Position numbers and translations under genes: made by a program
Shown: positions 51,743 to 60,959 of the stretch, piece by piece
Position numbering within the stretch: position 1 is the first letter of the stretch
Layout: each line of letters opens with the position of its first letter
Notes under the pieces: generated by a model
Seen by the model: the letters and a program-made list of their open reading frames with translations, nothing else
Database searches by the model: none
What the model was told of the DNA's origin: nothing
Source of the DNA: Inquilinus limosus_F
Lineage (GTDB): Bacteria > Pseudomonadota > Alphaproteobacteria > DSM-16000 > Inquilinaceae
Assembly (NCBI RefSeq): GCF_051487185.1
Contig: NZ_JAHVDK010000028.1
Location: 1 to 64,000 of the forward strand
Direction: 5' to 3'
DNA: 64,000 bases

Positions 51743-52843
51743 TCAGCCAGTGATCATCGCCGTCCACTTGTCCGCGACCCAGTCGCCGCGTTCGGTGTAC
51801 AGGCGGTAATCCGGGATGATCGGCTTGATGTCGCTGGAGACGGCGGCGAACTCCTCGGGCGAGAGGGTCAGCGCGTCGCGCGGCACGATCGGCGCGGTGC
51901 CGACCTTGCGCGACAGCAGCTCCTGCTGCGCCGGCTGGCACATGTAGTCGATGAAGACCTGCGCCTCCTCCAGCTTCTTCGACGCCTTGCTGACGGCCCA
52001 GGAGCCGCGGTCGGAGACGCCACCCTCCTTCGGGAAGGTCGAGCGCACCGGGAACCCGTCCTTGGCGGCGAGGCCGGTGACATCGTGGTAGTACTGGCCC
52101 ATCGGGATCTCGCCCGACTGCAGCGCGTTCTGGAACTGGCCCTCGTCGCGGTACCAGAGGGCGACGTTGGGCTTCAGCTCGGCCAGCTTGGCCAGGACCT
52201 TCTCGACGCCCTCATTGGTCGCCAGGATGTCGTTGTTGCCGCCGAAATAGGTGTGCGCCGCGATCTCGAGCAGGAAGGAGTTCGAGGCCAGCGCCAGGAG
52301 GCCGATCTTGCCTTTGTTCGCCGGGTCCCACAGCGCCGCCCAACTGGTCGGCGCCTCGGGATAGGCCTCGGTGTTGGTGACGAGGGTGATGAACCAGGCC
52401 ACCGCCGCCACGCCAGCGATGCGGCCATCCTCATACTTGTTGATGAACTCGGGGAAGACCTTCGCGGCATTCGGCATCTTTGCCGGGTCGAGCGCCTGCC
52501 ACAGGCCGGCCTTCGCGCCGCGCAGCATGGCGACCTGGGCCATCATCGACACGTCGGCCGGGGCCTCGCCGGCATTGGCCGCGGTCTGCAGCTGCACCAG
52601 CCAGGCCTCGCCGGTCGGCTCGCCCACCGACTCGACCTTGATGCCGGACGCCTTGGTGAATTCCGGGAAGACGTGCTTGTTGAAGCTCTCCTCGAAATAG
52701 CCGCCATAGGTGCCGATCTTCAGGCTGCGCTCCTGCGCATGCACGAAGGGCGCCCGGCCGATCGTGGCCAGCGCCGCGCCGGCGGCGGACAGCTTCAGCA
52801 GCGTCCGCCGGCTCGGGGAAAAACGATAGATCTCGCGAGTCAT
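51743..52843 (-). CDS. ABC transporter substrate-binding protein (PotD-like, Tat-type signal)
   Basis: The 366-residue precursor carries a twin-arginine-type signal SPSRRTLLKLSAAGAALA, cleaved near VHAQE. The mature protein starts with RSLKIGTYGGYFEESFNKHVFPEFTKASGIKVE, as in spermidine/putrescine and opine binding proteins. WYRDEGQFQNALQSGEIPMGQYYHDV is in the ligand-binding region. GAGGAGG lies just upstream of the ATG. The ligand is probably a cationic or guanidino compound judging from the enzymes next to it. Confidence 0.92.
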   Translation of the reverse strand: MTREIYRFSPSRRTLLKLSAAGAALATIGRAPFVHAQERSLKIGTYGGYFEESFNKHVFPEFTKASGIKVESVGEPTGEAWLVQLQTAANAGEAPADVSMMAQVAMLRGAKAGLWQALDPAKMPNAAKVFPEFINKYEDGRIAGVAAVAWFITLVTNTEAYPEAPTSWAALWDPANKGKIGLLALASNSFLLEIAAHTYFGGNNDILATNEGVEKVLAKLAELKPNVALWYRDEGQFQNALQSGEIPMGQYYHDVTGLAAKDGFPVRSTFPKEGGVSDRGSWAVSKASKKLEEAQVFIDYMCQPAQQELLSRKVGTAPIVPRDALTLSPEEFAAVSSDIKPIIPDYRLYTERGDWVADKWTAMITG

Positions 52844-52861
52844 GAAACCTCCTCGTGTTTT

Positions 52862-54046
52862 TTATGCAGCGTCGCGGGACGCCAGCGCCGCCGTCAGCCG
52901 GTCGGCGACGATGGGGGCCGCGTCGCTGCCGACATTGGCGAAGGCGACGCGCAGGAAACGGTCCTGCCCCGGCCCGAACATGCTGCCCGGCAGGGTCAGC
53001 ACATTTTGCTCCAGCGCCAAGCCGCGGGCCACCGCGACCGCCTCGCGCCCGGGGAAGGGGTGCTCGAGATAGGCGAAGAAGGCGCCCAGGCTGACCAGGC
53101 GCCAGCCCTCCAGCCCCGACAGGGCGGCGCGGAACACGGTCGCCCGCTCGCGCATCGAGGCGGTGTTGGACCGGACCCAGCCGTCGAGCTGCTCCAGGCC
53201 GAACAGCGCCGCCTCCTGCCCGATCCGCGGGGCGCAGATGGCGACGCAGTCCATCGCCTTCTCGACCTGGGCCATCAGCGCCGGCCCGGCGGTCAGGGCG
53301 CCGACGCGGTGGCCGGTGATCGCGAAGACCTTGGAGAAGCTGTAGAGATGCACCAGGGTCGACGGCCAGTCCGGGTCCTCGAACAGGTCATGCGGCCGGT
53401 CGTCGGTCGGCAGGAAGTCGATATAGGTCTCGTCCAGCACCAGCGCGATGCCGTGGCGCCGGGCGAGGGCGTAGAAGGCCCGCAGGGTCTCGGCCGGGTA
53501 GATCGCACCGGTCGGGTTGTTCGGCGTCACCAGCACGATGGCGCGGGTGCGGTCGGTGATCAGCGCCGCCACCTCCTCGACATCCGGCACGCCGCCGGCA
53601 TCGGGCCGGAAGGCCGGATGCAGCGCCTCGACGCCCATCGCATCCAGCCACATGCGGTGGTTGAAGTAATAGGGCAGCGGCAGCACCACCTGGTCGCCGG
53701 GCCTGGCCAGCGCCGCCATCGCCAGGCAGAAGGCCTGGTTGCAGCCGGCGGTGATCGCCACGTTCTGCGGACCGATGGCGCCGCCGTAATAGCGGGCGAA
53801 GCGCGCCGCCAGCGCATCGCGCAGGGCGGACAGGCCGAGGATCGCGGTGTAGCGGTGCACGGCGGGGTCGCGCAGCCGCTCCGCCAGATGCGCCACCAGC
53901 GTCTCCGGCGGGGCGTAGCCGGGCACCGCCTGGGCCAGGTCGATCAGCGGCCGGTCGGCCGGGAAGCTGCGGCCCTCGACCCAGCGCTGGGCCTCGGCGA
54001 TCGGCGGCGCCGCGACGGCGGCGAGGAGTGGGTTGAGCGTGAGCAT
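52862..54046 (-). CDS. Pyridoxal-phosphate aminotransferase, class I/II
   Basis: The 394-residue fold-type I enzyme has the PLP Lys in LYSFSKVFAITGHRVGAL (about residue 236), the Asp in VLDETYIDFL, the NNPTGAIYPAE loop and the C-terminal Arg in FLRVAFANVG. It transfers amino groups between amino acids and keto acids. In this operon it probably acts on the amino acid released from the imported compound (for example citrulline or ornithine-like); that is inference. It starts 10 nt after the hydrolase gene stop. Confidence 0.9.
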   Translation of the reverse strand: MLTLNPLLAAVAAPPIAEAQRWVEGRSFPADRPLIDLAQAVPGYAPPETLVAHLAERLRDPAVHRYTAILGLSALRDALAARFARYYGGAIGPQNVAITAGCNQAFCLAMAALARPGDQVVLPLPYYFNHRMWLDAMGVEALHPAFRPDAGGVPDVEEVAALITDRTRAIVLVTPNNPTGAIYPAETLRAFYALARRHGIALVLDETYIDFLPTDDRPHDLFEDPDWPSTLVHLYSFSKVFAITGHRVGALTAGPALMAQVEKAMDCVAICAPRIGQEAALFGLEQLDGWVRSNTASMRERATVFRAALSGLEGWRLVSLGAFFAYLEHPFPGREAVAVARGLALEQNVLTLPGSMFGPGQDRFLRVAFANVGSDAAPIVADRLTAALASRDAA

Positions 54047-54055
54047 GGCTCCTGA

Positions 54056-54910
54056 TTACACCCGATCGCGCTTCAGCGGCATGGTCATGCAATGGATGCT
54101 GCCGCCGCCGGCCGCCAGCAGATCCAGCTCCGGCTCCAGAACCGTCAGCCCCTCGGCGCGCAGGACGGCGTTCACCCGGGCGCTGTGCTTCGGCGACAGC
54201 ACCCGGTCGCGGCCCAGCGCCAGCAGGTTGCAGCCCATGCGCATCACCTCCTTGTAGGTGACGTCGATCAGCTTGATGTGGTGCGCCTTGAGCCAGTCCA
54301 GCAGCCCATCGTCCAGCACCTCGGTGCAGGCCACGGCAAGGCCGTCGGCGGCCATGCAGAAGATCACGTCGAGATGCAGGAAATGCTCGGGGAAGGGCTC
54401 GATCCGCACCTCCCAGCCCTCGGCCTCGAACCAGCGCGCGAACTGGCGGGCGCCGGCCTCGTTGGTGCGCTCGCCGGAGCAGCCGATCAGCAGCAGGCCC
54501 GGGCGGATGATGTGGATGTCGCCGCCCTCCAGCGTGCCGTCGGTGGAGTAGCGCCAGACGCCGCCATGCCGCTGGTAGAACTCGATCACCGAGGCGTATT
54601 CGCCGCGGCGCTGCGGCCGGAACAGCTGGGTGACCACCGGGCCCCAGGGCGTCACCTGGCTCGAATCCCGCGTGTAGACCTGATAGGGCAGGTGCGGCTC
54701 GGCCTTCAGGTAATGGCAGATGACGCCGGCGCCTTCGAGGGCGTCGACCATCTGCCGGTACTGGCCCTGGGCCCGCTGGTGGTCATAGGCCGCCCCGGCC
54801 TCCAGCGTGGCCCGGGCGATGCTGTTGGTCGGCTGCCAGGAATAGTGCTCCGGCGTCGCCAGCAGCACGTCGCGCAGCACGCCGGTCTCGGAATCCAGGG
54901 TCCAGGTCAC
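54056..54910 (-). CDS. Amidinotransferase/dimethylarginine dimethylaminohydrolase-family hydrolase
   Basis: The 284-residue pentein-fold enzyme modifies guanidines. YTRDSSQVTPWGPVV and the acidic TLEGGDIHII form the substrate site. The catalytic His is in FLHLDVIFCMAADG, and the catalytic Cys is in AGGGSIHCMTMPL near the C-terminus. All residues of an arginine-deiminase/DDAH-type active site are present. The GTG at 54910 has GAGG 6 nt upstream; a GTG at 54931 lacks a site. It is the first gene of the importer operon, so the imported ligand is probably arginine-derived. Confidence 0.87.
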   Translation of the reverse strand: MTWTLDSETGVLRDVLLATPEHYSWQPTNSIARATLEAGAAYDHQRAQGQYRQMVDALEGAGVICHYLKAEPHLPYQVYTRDSSQVTPWGPVVTQLFRPQRRGEYASVIEFYQRHGGVWRYSTDGTLEGGDIHIIRPGLLLIGCSGERTNEAGARQFARWFEAEGWEVRIEPFPEHFLHLDVIFCMAADGLAVACTEVLDDGLLDWLKAHHIKLIDVTYKEVMRMGCNLLALGRDRVLSPKHSARVNAVLRAEGLTVLEPELDLLAAGGGSIHCMTMPLKRDRV

Positions 54911-55001
54911 GCAAAGCCTCGCCGTCTGCACCGTGTCGTTGCCGGAAGGATGACAGAGGCTGCAATGCCGAAAAATAGCGGCGCCGCGACGTTCACTTTG
55001 C

Positions 55002-55019
55002 AGATTCTCGATGTAATCT
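55002..55019. promoter_or_regulatory. Inverted repeat AGATT-N8-AATCT in the divergent promoter region
   Basis: AGATT (55002-55006) and AATCT (55015-55019) face each other 7 nt before the LysR start, in the 116-nt gap facing the guanidine-hydrolase operon. The position suits a LysR autoregulatory site. The spacing is shorter than the usual T-N11-A box. Confidence 0.45.
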
Positions 55020-55026
55020 CGTCGGC

Positions 55027-55935
55027 ATGAAGAACGTGACCGATGTGGAGCTGCGGCTGTTGCGGATCTTCGTCACCGTGGCCGATGCCGGGGGCTTCGC
55101 TGCGGCGCAGGCGGCGCTCAATCTCGGCGCCTCCACCGTCTCGACGCAGATGGCGCAGCTGGAGCGGCGGCTGGGCGTCCGGCTGTGCGAGCGCGGCCGC
55201 GCCGGCTTCCGCCTGACCGAGAAGGGGCGGGCGGTCTATGACGCGGCGCGCCGCCTGCTCGACGCGGTCGAGGCGTTCCGCGGCGAGGCGTCGAACCTGG
55301 ATGCCCGCCTGGCCGGCGACCTGCGGATCGGGCTGCTCGACGCCACCGCCGGCGATCCCGGGTCGCCGGTGATCGCGGCGCTGCGCCGGTTCGGCGGCCG
55401 CGACCACCGGGTGCATCTGCACGTCACCATCGACACGCCGCCGATGCTGGAGAAGCGGCTGCTGGACGGCCGGCTGGATCTCGCCATCGGCAGCTTCCCG
55501 CGCCGCGTCCCCGGCCTGGCCTATACGCCGCTCTATCCGGAACGGCACCGCTTCTACTGCGGCGCTGGGCACCGGCTGTTCGCGGCGCCCGACGCGCCGG
55601 AGACGCTGGCCGAGATCCGCCGCGAGCGGCTGATCACCCGCGGCTACTGGAACTTGAGCGACCTGACTCGGCTCGGCCTGTCCGAGGCCTCGGCCGCGGC
55701 CACGGTCGATGCGATGGAAGCGCAGGCGATCCTGATCCTGTCCGGCGGCTATCTCGGCTTCCTGCCGGTGCATTACGCCACGCCCTGGGTAGAGGAGGGG
55801 CGGCTGCGGGCACTGCTGCCCGAGATCCTGCAATACGATGCGCCGTTCGAGATCGTGACCCGGAAAGGCGCCACCGCCTCCCGCGCGGCGCAGCTCCTGA
55901 TCCAGGATCTGCAGGCGGCGCGGCTGCACTCGTAG
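55027..55935 (+). CDS. LysR-family transcriptional regulator
   Basis: The 302-residue regulator is of normal length. The HTH is in LRLLRIFVTVADAGGFAAAQAALNLGASTVSTQMAQLERRLG, followed by LCERGRAGFRLTEKGRAVYDAARRLL. The effector domain has LRIGLLDATAGDPGS and DLAIGSFPRRVPGL. It is transcribed divergently from the guanidine-hydrolase/importer operon, the classic arrangement for a LysR activator and its target. The coinducer is presumably the imported compound. Confidence 0.93.
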   Translation: MKNVTDVELRLLRIFVTVADAGGFAAAQAALNLGASTVSTQMAQLERRLGVRLCERGRAGFRLTEKGRAVYDAARRLLDAVEAFRGEASNLDARLAGDLRIGLLDATAGDPGSPVIAALRRFGGRDHRVHLHVTIDTPPMLEKRLLDGRLDLAIGSFPRRVPGLAYTPLYPERHRFYCGAGHRLFAAPDAPETLAEIRRERLITRGYWNLSDLTRLGLSEASAAATVDAMEAQAILILSGGYLGFLPVHYATPWVEEGRLRALLPEILQYDAPFEIVTRKGATASRAAQLLIQDLQAARLHS

Positions 55936-55938
55936 AGG

Positions 55939-55968
55939 CCGGCCTGCCGCCCTCCGACTGCAGGCCGG
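55939..55968. terminator. Hairpin between convergent LysR and LPMO genes
   Basis: CCGGCCTGC (55939-55947) pairs exactly with GCAGGCCGG (55960-55968). It fills the gap between the two convergent stops, so it can end both transcripts. There is no marked U-run. Confidence 0.6.
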
Positions 55969-55977
55969 ATGGCACCG

Positions 55978-57111
55978 TCAGACAGGCTGCCAGAGCGTCG
56001 GGCTGGTCGCCGGGCTCCAGCCGGCGCCGACCCAGGCGGTGTGCGCCTGCAGGCAGCGATAGTTGCGGCCCTGATAGGACACGACCTGCCCCACCGTATA
56101 GCTCGCGCCCTCGACCCAGGTGGTCGTGCCACCGCCGCCAGCCGGCGCCTGTTTGTCGATCTCGTAGGAGTAGCCGGCGTAGGATTTGCTCAGATAGACG
56201 CGGTTGGCGGTGGCGGACTGGGCCGGCACGATGCTCGCCGTGCCGCTGCCCGACTGCAGCACGCCGATCTTGAAGATCTGCGATTCCGCATTGACCTTCT
56301 GCGCCAGCGTGTACGGCCACATCGACGCCTTGCCGGTCGCGGCGGTCAGCGTCACCGAATGCTTGGCCGCATCGCGCCCGGACGGGTCGAAGACACGCAG
56401 CGTCACCGTGCTGCCGGCGGCCAGGTCGCTGTTGGCGACCAGCGGGCCCTGGTCCTCCCAGCCCGTGGTCGGCACCGGCGTGCCGTCGCCCGGGAACTTC
56501 ACGTCCGAGCAGGCATAGAACGCCTCCCGGCTGTCGGCGCGCTGCCAGATGCCGTAGATGACGTGGTCACCCTTCCGGCCCTGGGGCAGCTTCACCGTCA
56601 TCCGATACTGGTCGCCGACCTTCTGCGCGGCCGAACCCGCCACGGTGGCGAACGCCTCCATGTCGCTCCACTTCAGCGGCGCGTTCGGGTTCCAGCCGTT
56701 CCTGGTGATGTAGTACTGGAAATAGCTGGTCGCATGCGGCGCCGTCGCCTTCCAGACGAAGGTGTAGTCGCCGGCCGCCGTCGGGACGATGGACGACTTC
56801 GTCCAGTCGGGGCGGGCCAGGTCGAGGCCGCGGAACTCCGCGCCGCCGCCCGAGCAGAGCTGGCCGTCCGGCACCACCTGCTGGTGGTTGCCGCCGGCGT
56901 CGCCCTGGCGCACGCCATTCCAGTCGTAGAAGGCCTGCGGGCCGGCGACCGTCTTCGCGGCCTTGCACGCCTCGGATTTCGGGTCCTCCGGACCTTCCTT
57001 GTAGCAGGCATAGACCCGGCTGATCGGCATCTCCAGCGTGCCATGGGCCCAGGCTGTCGATGAGGCCGCGATGCCGGACACGGCGAGCGCCGCGATGGAC
57101 AGAATTCTCAC
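55978..57111 (-). CDS. Secreted lytic polysaccharide monooxygenase (AA10) with C-terminal chitin-binding module
   Basis: The 377-residue precursor starts with GTG at 57111 (GGGGGAG 8 nt upstream). The signal peptide ends at AWA so that His23 becomes the mature N-terminus (HGTLEMPISR). This gives the first ligand of the copper histidine brace. The second ligand is His126 in TAPHATSYFQYYITRNGW. FYDWNGVRQGDAGGNHQQVVPDG and an even number of Cys are typical of chitin-active AA10 enzymes. A middle beta-sandwich (about 200-310) resembles a GbpA-type module. The last ~46 residues (WVEGASYTVGQVVSYQGRNYRCLQAH, then WSPATSPTLWQPV) form a CBM5/12. It oxidatively cleaves chitin or cellulose outside the cell. 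Confidence 0.93.
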   Translation of the reverse strand: MRILSIAALAVSGIAASSTAWAHGTLEMPISRVYACYKEGPEDPKSEACKAAKTVAGPQAFYDWNGVRQGDAGGNHQQVVPDGQLCSGGGAEFRGLDLARPDWTKSSIVPTAAGDYTFVWKATAPHATSYFQYYITRNGWNPNAPLKWSDMEAFATVAGSAAQKVGDQYRMTVKLPQGRKGDHVIYGIWQRADSREAFYACSDVKFPGDGTPVPTTGWEDQGPLVANSDLAAGSTVTLRVFDPSGRDAAKHSVTLTAATGKASMWPYTLAQKVNAESQIFKIGVLQSGSGTASIVPAQSATANRVYLSKSYAGYSYEIDKQAPAGGGGTTTWVEGASYTVGQVVSYQGRNYRCLQAHTAWVGAGWSPATSPTLWQPV

Positions 57112-57327
57112 TCGAACATCTCCCCCATAAGACAATGCAAGGCGAGGGCCCAAGCGCCGTGGGAACGGGATCCGCAGCCCCGCCGCGCCGGAAATGCGTG
57201 CCGGAGGAACAGGTTCCAAATTGTTTTTTCGGAGTACGAAAATTTTTCTGGGAATAAAATGCTCGCTCCTCACGGACCGAGGATGAAGGCGGTCAAGAGG
57301 TGCGCATTTGTTCTCCCGGCCGAACAC

Positions 57328-57356
57328 TTGTCAATTTGTCTGATCAATCTCATAGT
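57328..57356 (+). promoter_or_regulatory. Candidate promoter of the CUT2 sugar operon
   Basis: TTGTCA (57328-57333) and CATAGT (57351-57356) are 17 nt apart, about 50 nt before the binding-protein start. TTGTC occurs twice (57328 and 57336), which may mark a regulator site. The surrounding gap (57112-57407) is AT-rich and also serves the divergent LPMO gene. Confidence 0.45.
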
Positions 57357-57407
57357 GCGGCCCGCCGGAGGTGATTCCGGACAGAAAATTTCGGGAGGAT
57401 CTGGTCC

Positions 57408-58472
57408 ATGGGTGGTGTGAGAAGCTGGGCTCTGGCCGCGCTCCTGTGCGGCGTCGCGGCAGTGCCGGCCCAGGCGGCGGAGGGCGCCGCCACCGGCGAC
57501 ACCTCGGGCAAGACGATTGCGCTCAGCAACAACTACGCCGGCAATTCCTGGCGCCAGGCGATGCTGAAGAGCTGGGACGAGGTCGGCAAGACCGCGGTCG
57601 AGAAGAAGCTGGTGGCCGAGGCGCCGGCCTTCACCACCGCCGACAATTCGCCGACCGACCAGGCGGCGCAGATCCAGAACATGATCCTGCAGGGCTATGA
57701 CGCGATCGTGGTCAATGCGGCGTCGCCGACCGCGATCAACGGCGCGGTCAAGGAGGCCTGCGACGCCGGCATCGTCGTCGTCTCCTTCGACGGCATCGTC
57801 ACCGAACCCTGCGCCTGGCGCATCGCCATCGATTTCGAAGGCATGGGCCGCGCCCAGATGGACTATCTCGCCGGCAAGATGCAGGGCGGCAAGCTGCTGG
57901 AGATCCGCGGCCTGGCCGGCGTCTTCGTCGACGACGAGATCCACAAGGGCATCGAGGCGGGGGTGAAGGCCCATCCCGGCTTCTCGATCGCCGGCTCGGT
58001 GCATGGCGACTGGACCCAGACCGTGGCGCAGCGCGAAGTCGCCGGCATCCTGCCGACCCTGCCGCAGATCGACGCGGTGGTGACCCAGGGCGGCGACGGC
58101 TACGGCGCGGCCCAGGCCTTCCAGGCGGCCGGGCGCAAGGTGCCGCTGATCATCATGGGCAACCGCTATGAGGAGCTGAAGTGGTGGAAGGAGCAGACGG
58201 CGAACGGCTATGAGACGATGAGCCTGTCGATCGCCCCGGGCGCCGCCCAGGTCGCCTTCTGGGTGGCGCAGCAGATCCTGGCCGGCAAGGAGGTGCCGAA
58301 GGACCTGCGGCTGCCGACCGTGGTGGTGGAGCAGGCGAAGCTCGACTACTGGCTGGCGCAGACGCCGGAAGGCGGCGTCACCAACGCCACCTATCCGCAG
58401 GACTGGGTGGTGAAGCTGATCGACGCCGTCGCCGCCGGCAAGGAGCTGCCGCCGACCCCGACCGCGGGGTGA
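57408..58472 (+). CDS. Sugar ABC transporter substrate-binding protein (CUT2, ribose/galactose type)
   Basis: The 354-residue precursor has a signal peptide ending near PAQAAE. The mature protein begins KTIALSNNYAGNSWRQAMLKSWDEV, with DQAAQIQNMILQGYDAIVVNAASPTAINGAV in the first lobe. VVSFDGIVTEPCAWRIAIDFEGMG, TQTVAQREVAGILPTLPQIDAVVTQGGDGYGAAQAF and the late DYWL segment follow the periplasmic-binding type I plan. The neighbouring arabinose/galactose 1-dehydrogenase suggests L-arabinose or D-galactose as the ligand. Confidence 0.92.
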   Translation: MGGVRSWALAALLCGVAAVPAQAAEGAATGDTSGKTIALSNNYAGNSWRQAMLKSWDEVGKTAVEKKLVAEAPAFTTADNSPTDQAAQIQNMILQGYDAIVVNAASPTAINGAVKEACDAGIVVVSFDGIVTEPCAWRIAIDFEGMGRAQMDYLAGKMQGGKLLEIRGLAGVFVDDEIHKGIEAGVKAHPGFSIAGSVHGDWTQTVAQREVAGILPTLPQIDAVVTQGGDGYGAAQAFQAAGRKVPLIIMGNRYEELKWWKEQTANGYETMSLSIAPGAAQVAFWVAQQILAGKEVPKDLRLPTVVVEQAKLDYWLAQTPEGGVTNATYPQDWVVKLIDAVAAGKELPPTPTAG

Positions 58473-58485
58473 GCGGAAAGGCCGA

Positions 58486-59988
58486 GTGATCCTCATGCAG
58501 CCCGATCGTGTCGCCGTACCGATCGTCGACTTCGCCGGGGTGGCCAAGAGCTTCGGGGCGGTCAAGGCGCTGGACGGGGTCGACCTCGCGGTCGCGCCCG
58601 GCGAGTGCCTTGGCCTCGCCGGGCATAACGGCGCCGGCAAGTCGACGCTGATGAACGTGCTGGCCGGCACGCTGGCGCCGGACCGGGGGCGGCTGACCGT
58701 GCTGGGCGAGGACCGCACCGGCCGCTACGCCATCGGCCCGGCCCAGGCGCTCGGCATCCGCTGCGTGTTCCAGGAGCTGTCGCTCTGCCCCAACCTGACG
58801 GTGGCGGAGAACGCCCGCATCAGCCATCCCGGCCTGACCGGGCCGGGATGGCGGCGGCGGGCCGGCGATCTGATCATCGGCACGCTCGACCGCATCTTCC
58901 CCGGCCACGGCATCGCGCCGGAGGCGGAGGTGGCGGATCTCTCCATCGGCCGGCGGCAGATGGTGGAGATCGCGCGCGCCTTCAGCGTGACGGACGCGCC
59001 GCTTCACTTGGTCATCCTGGACGAGCCGACCTCCTCGCTCGACGTGGTCGCGGCCGGGCAGTTGCTGGATTTCGTACGTCGGCGGGTGGCCGAAGGCCTG
59101 TCGGTGATCCTGATCACCCATATCCTAGGCGAGCTGTTGTCGACGGCCGGCCGCATCGTGGTGATGCGCGACGGCCGCGTCGTCGGCGCCTGGAGATCCG
59201 GCGAGATCGACAAGCCCGGCCTGGTCGCGGCGATGGGCCATGCCGCCTCCACGGCGGCGGAAGCGGCGAGGGCGGCGGATCGCTCGGCGCCGGTCCGGGT
59301 GCGCGTGCCGGCCGGGCCTGCGACGGGGCTGGAGCTGGTTGCGCGGGAGGGCGAGATCATCGGCCTCGCCGGCCTGGCGGGGCACGGCCAGAGCCGGCTG
59401 CTGCAGCGGGTCTACGACACTGCCAGCGGGTCCCGCTTCGGCCTGCGGCGTGGCGGGGCGGAGGTGCGCGGCCGCGTCGCCTTCGTCGCCGGCGACCGCC
59501 AGACCGAAGGCGTGTTCCCGCTGTGGTCGATCGAGCGCAACATCACCATCCGCTCGCTTTCGGCGCTGCACCGCGGCGGCCTGATCTCGCCCACCGCCGA
59601 GGCGGCGCTGGGGCGGGAGTGGAGGGAGCGGATCGGCATCCGCGCCCCCGACCTGTCGGGTGGCATCCTGACCCTGTCCGGCGGCAACCAGCAGAAGGCG
59701 CTGTTCGCCCGCGCCCTCGGCTCCGACGCCGAGATCGTGCTGATGGACGATCCGATGCGCGGTGTCGATGTCGGCACCAAGCACGAGGTCTACGGCCTGA
59801 TCCGGGCCCAGGCGCAGCAGGGCCGCAGCTTCCTCTGGTACACGACGGAGATGGAGGAGCTGGAGCACTGCGACTATGTCTACGTGTTCCGCAACAACCG
59901 CATCGTCGCCGACCTCAACCGGTCGCAGCTGACCGAAGCCGCCGTCCTCCAGGCCTCCTTCGCGGAAGAAGAGCGCCGCGCCTCATGA
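58486..59988 (+). CDS. Sugar ABC transporter ATP-binding protein (RbsA/MglA-like, tandem domains)
   Basis: The 500-residue protein fuses two ABC domains. The first has Walker A GHNGAGKST (about residues 46-54), the signature LSIGRRQMVEIARAF and Walker B LVILDEPTSSLD. The second has a degenerate P-loop (GLAGHGQSR) but an intact LSGGNQQKALFARAL signature. This asymmetry is normal for the CUT2 family. The GTG at 58486 has GGAAAGG 5 nt upstream; an ATG at 58495 is an alternative. It follows the binding-protein gene by 13 nt. Confidence 0.93.
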   Translation: MILMQPDRVAVPIVDFAGVAKSFGAVKALDGVDLAVAPGECLGLAGHNGAGKSTLMNVLAGTLAPDRGRLTVLGEDRTGRYAIGPAQALGIRCVFQELSLCPNLTVAENARISHPGLTGPGWRRRAGDLIIGTLDRIFPGHGIAPEAEVADLSIGRRQMVEIARAFSVTDAPLHLVILDEPTSSLDVVAAGQLLDFVRRRVAEGLSVILITHILGELLSTAGRIVVMRDGRVVGAWRSGEIDKPGLVAAMGHAASTAAEAARAADRSAPVRVRVPAGPATGLELVAREGEIIGLAGLAGHGQSRLLQRVYDTASGSRFGLRRGGAEVRGRVAFVAGDRQTEGVFPLWSIERNITIRSLSALHRGGLISPTAEAALGREWRERIGIRAPDLSGGILTLSGGNQQKALFARALGSDAEIVLMDDPMRGVDVGTKHEVYGLIRAQAQQGRSFLWYTTEMEELEHCDYVYVFRNNRIVADLNRSQLTEAAVLQASFAEEERRAS

Positions 59989-60959
59989 CCGATCTCGCCT
60001 TGACCCGCCCGCGGCCGAACTGGACCGCGCCCCTGACCCGCGCCTCCACCTGGCGGGCGCTGCTGCCCTTCCTGTCGCTGGCCGCGATCCTGCTGCCGAT
60101 CTTCCTGATCAACCCGAGGACGATGAGCTATCTCGGGCTGAACCTGATGCTCGGCCTGGCGATCCCGATCGTCTTCGCCACCTTGGCGCAGATGTGCATG
60201 CTGACGGTCAACGACCTCGACCTCGGCATCGGCGCCTATGTCGGCTTCGTCACCTGCGTCGCCGCCACCTGGCTGGTCGAGACGCCCTGGCTCGGCGCCG
60301 CGGTGTTGCTGGGCGGCATTCTCGCCTATGCCGCGGCGGGCGCGCTGATCCATTGGCGCAACGTGCCGTCGCTGGTCGTCACGCTGGGCATGAGCTTCGT
60401 CTGGCTCGGCCTCGCCATCCTTGTCCTGCCCTCGCCGGGCGGCGCCAGCCCGGCCTGGCTGCGCGCGGCGATGGGCTGGAAGCCGCCCTTCGTGCCGCTG
60501 CCGATCCTGGTGGCGGTCGCGCTGGCCCTGCTGGTGCATCTGTTCCTGATGCGCTCGGCCCTCGGCGCCGTGCTGCGCGGTGCCGGCGGCAACCCGAAGG
60601 CGATCGCCCGGGCCGGCTGGTCGCTGCTCAAGATCCGGGTCGGGCTCTATGCGCTGGCCGCGGTGTTCGGCCTCCTCTCCGGCCTGTCGCTGCTCGGCCT
60701 CTCCAGCTCGGGCGACGCCAACATCGCCCAGCGCTACACCTTGCTGTCCATCGCAGGCGCCATCCTCGGCGGCTGCGACTTCGTCGGCGGCCGGGTGTCG
60801 CCGGTCGGGGCGGTGGCCGGCGCGCTGGTGCTGACGCTGGCCGGCTCGCTCCTCACCTTCCTCCGGATCTCGCCCGACTGGCAGATCGGCGCCCAGGGCG
60901 CGATCCTGATCATCGTCCTGGCCCTCAGGGCACTGACCAGCCGGAGGCGGCCGCGATGA
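59985..60959 (+). CDS. Sugar ABC transporter permease 1 (RbsC-like)
   Basis: The 324-residue inner-membrane protein has about nine helices. It has the LTVNDLDLGIGAYVGFVTC segment that corresponds to the conserved D-LS-G region of RbsC permeases, RSALGAVLRGAGGNPKAIARAGW and GGCDFVGGRVSPVGAVAGALVL. Its ATG overlaps the ATPase stop (59985-59988), and the next permease overlaps its own stop. Its sequence differs strongly from permease 2, so the two form a heterodimer. Confidence 0.9.
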   Translation: MTDLALTRPRPNWTAPLTRASTWRALLPFLSLAAILLPIFLINPRTMSYLGLNLMLGLAIPIVFATLAQMCMLTVNDLDLGIGAYVGFVTCVAATWLVETPWLGAAVLLGGILAYAAAGALIHWRNVPSLVVTLGMSFVWLGLAILVLPSPGGASPAWLRAAMGWKPPFVPLPILVAVALALLVHLFLMRSALGAVLRGAGGNPKAIARAGWSLLKIRVGLYALAAVFGLLSGLSLLGLSSSGDANIAQRYTLLSIAGAILGGCDFVGGRVSPVGAVAGALVLTLAGSLLTFLRISPDWQIGAQGAILIIVLALRALTSRRRPR

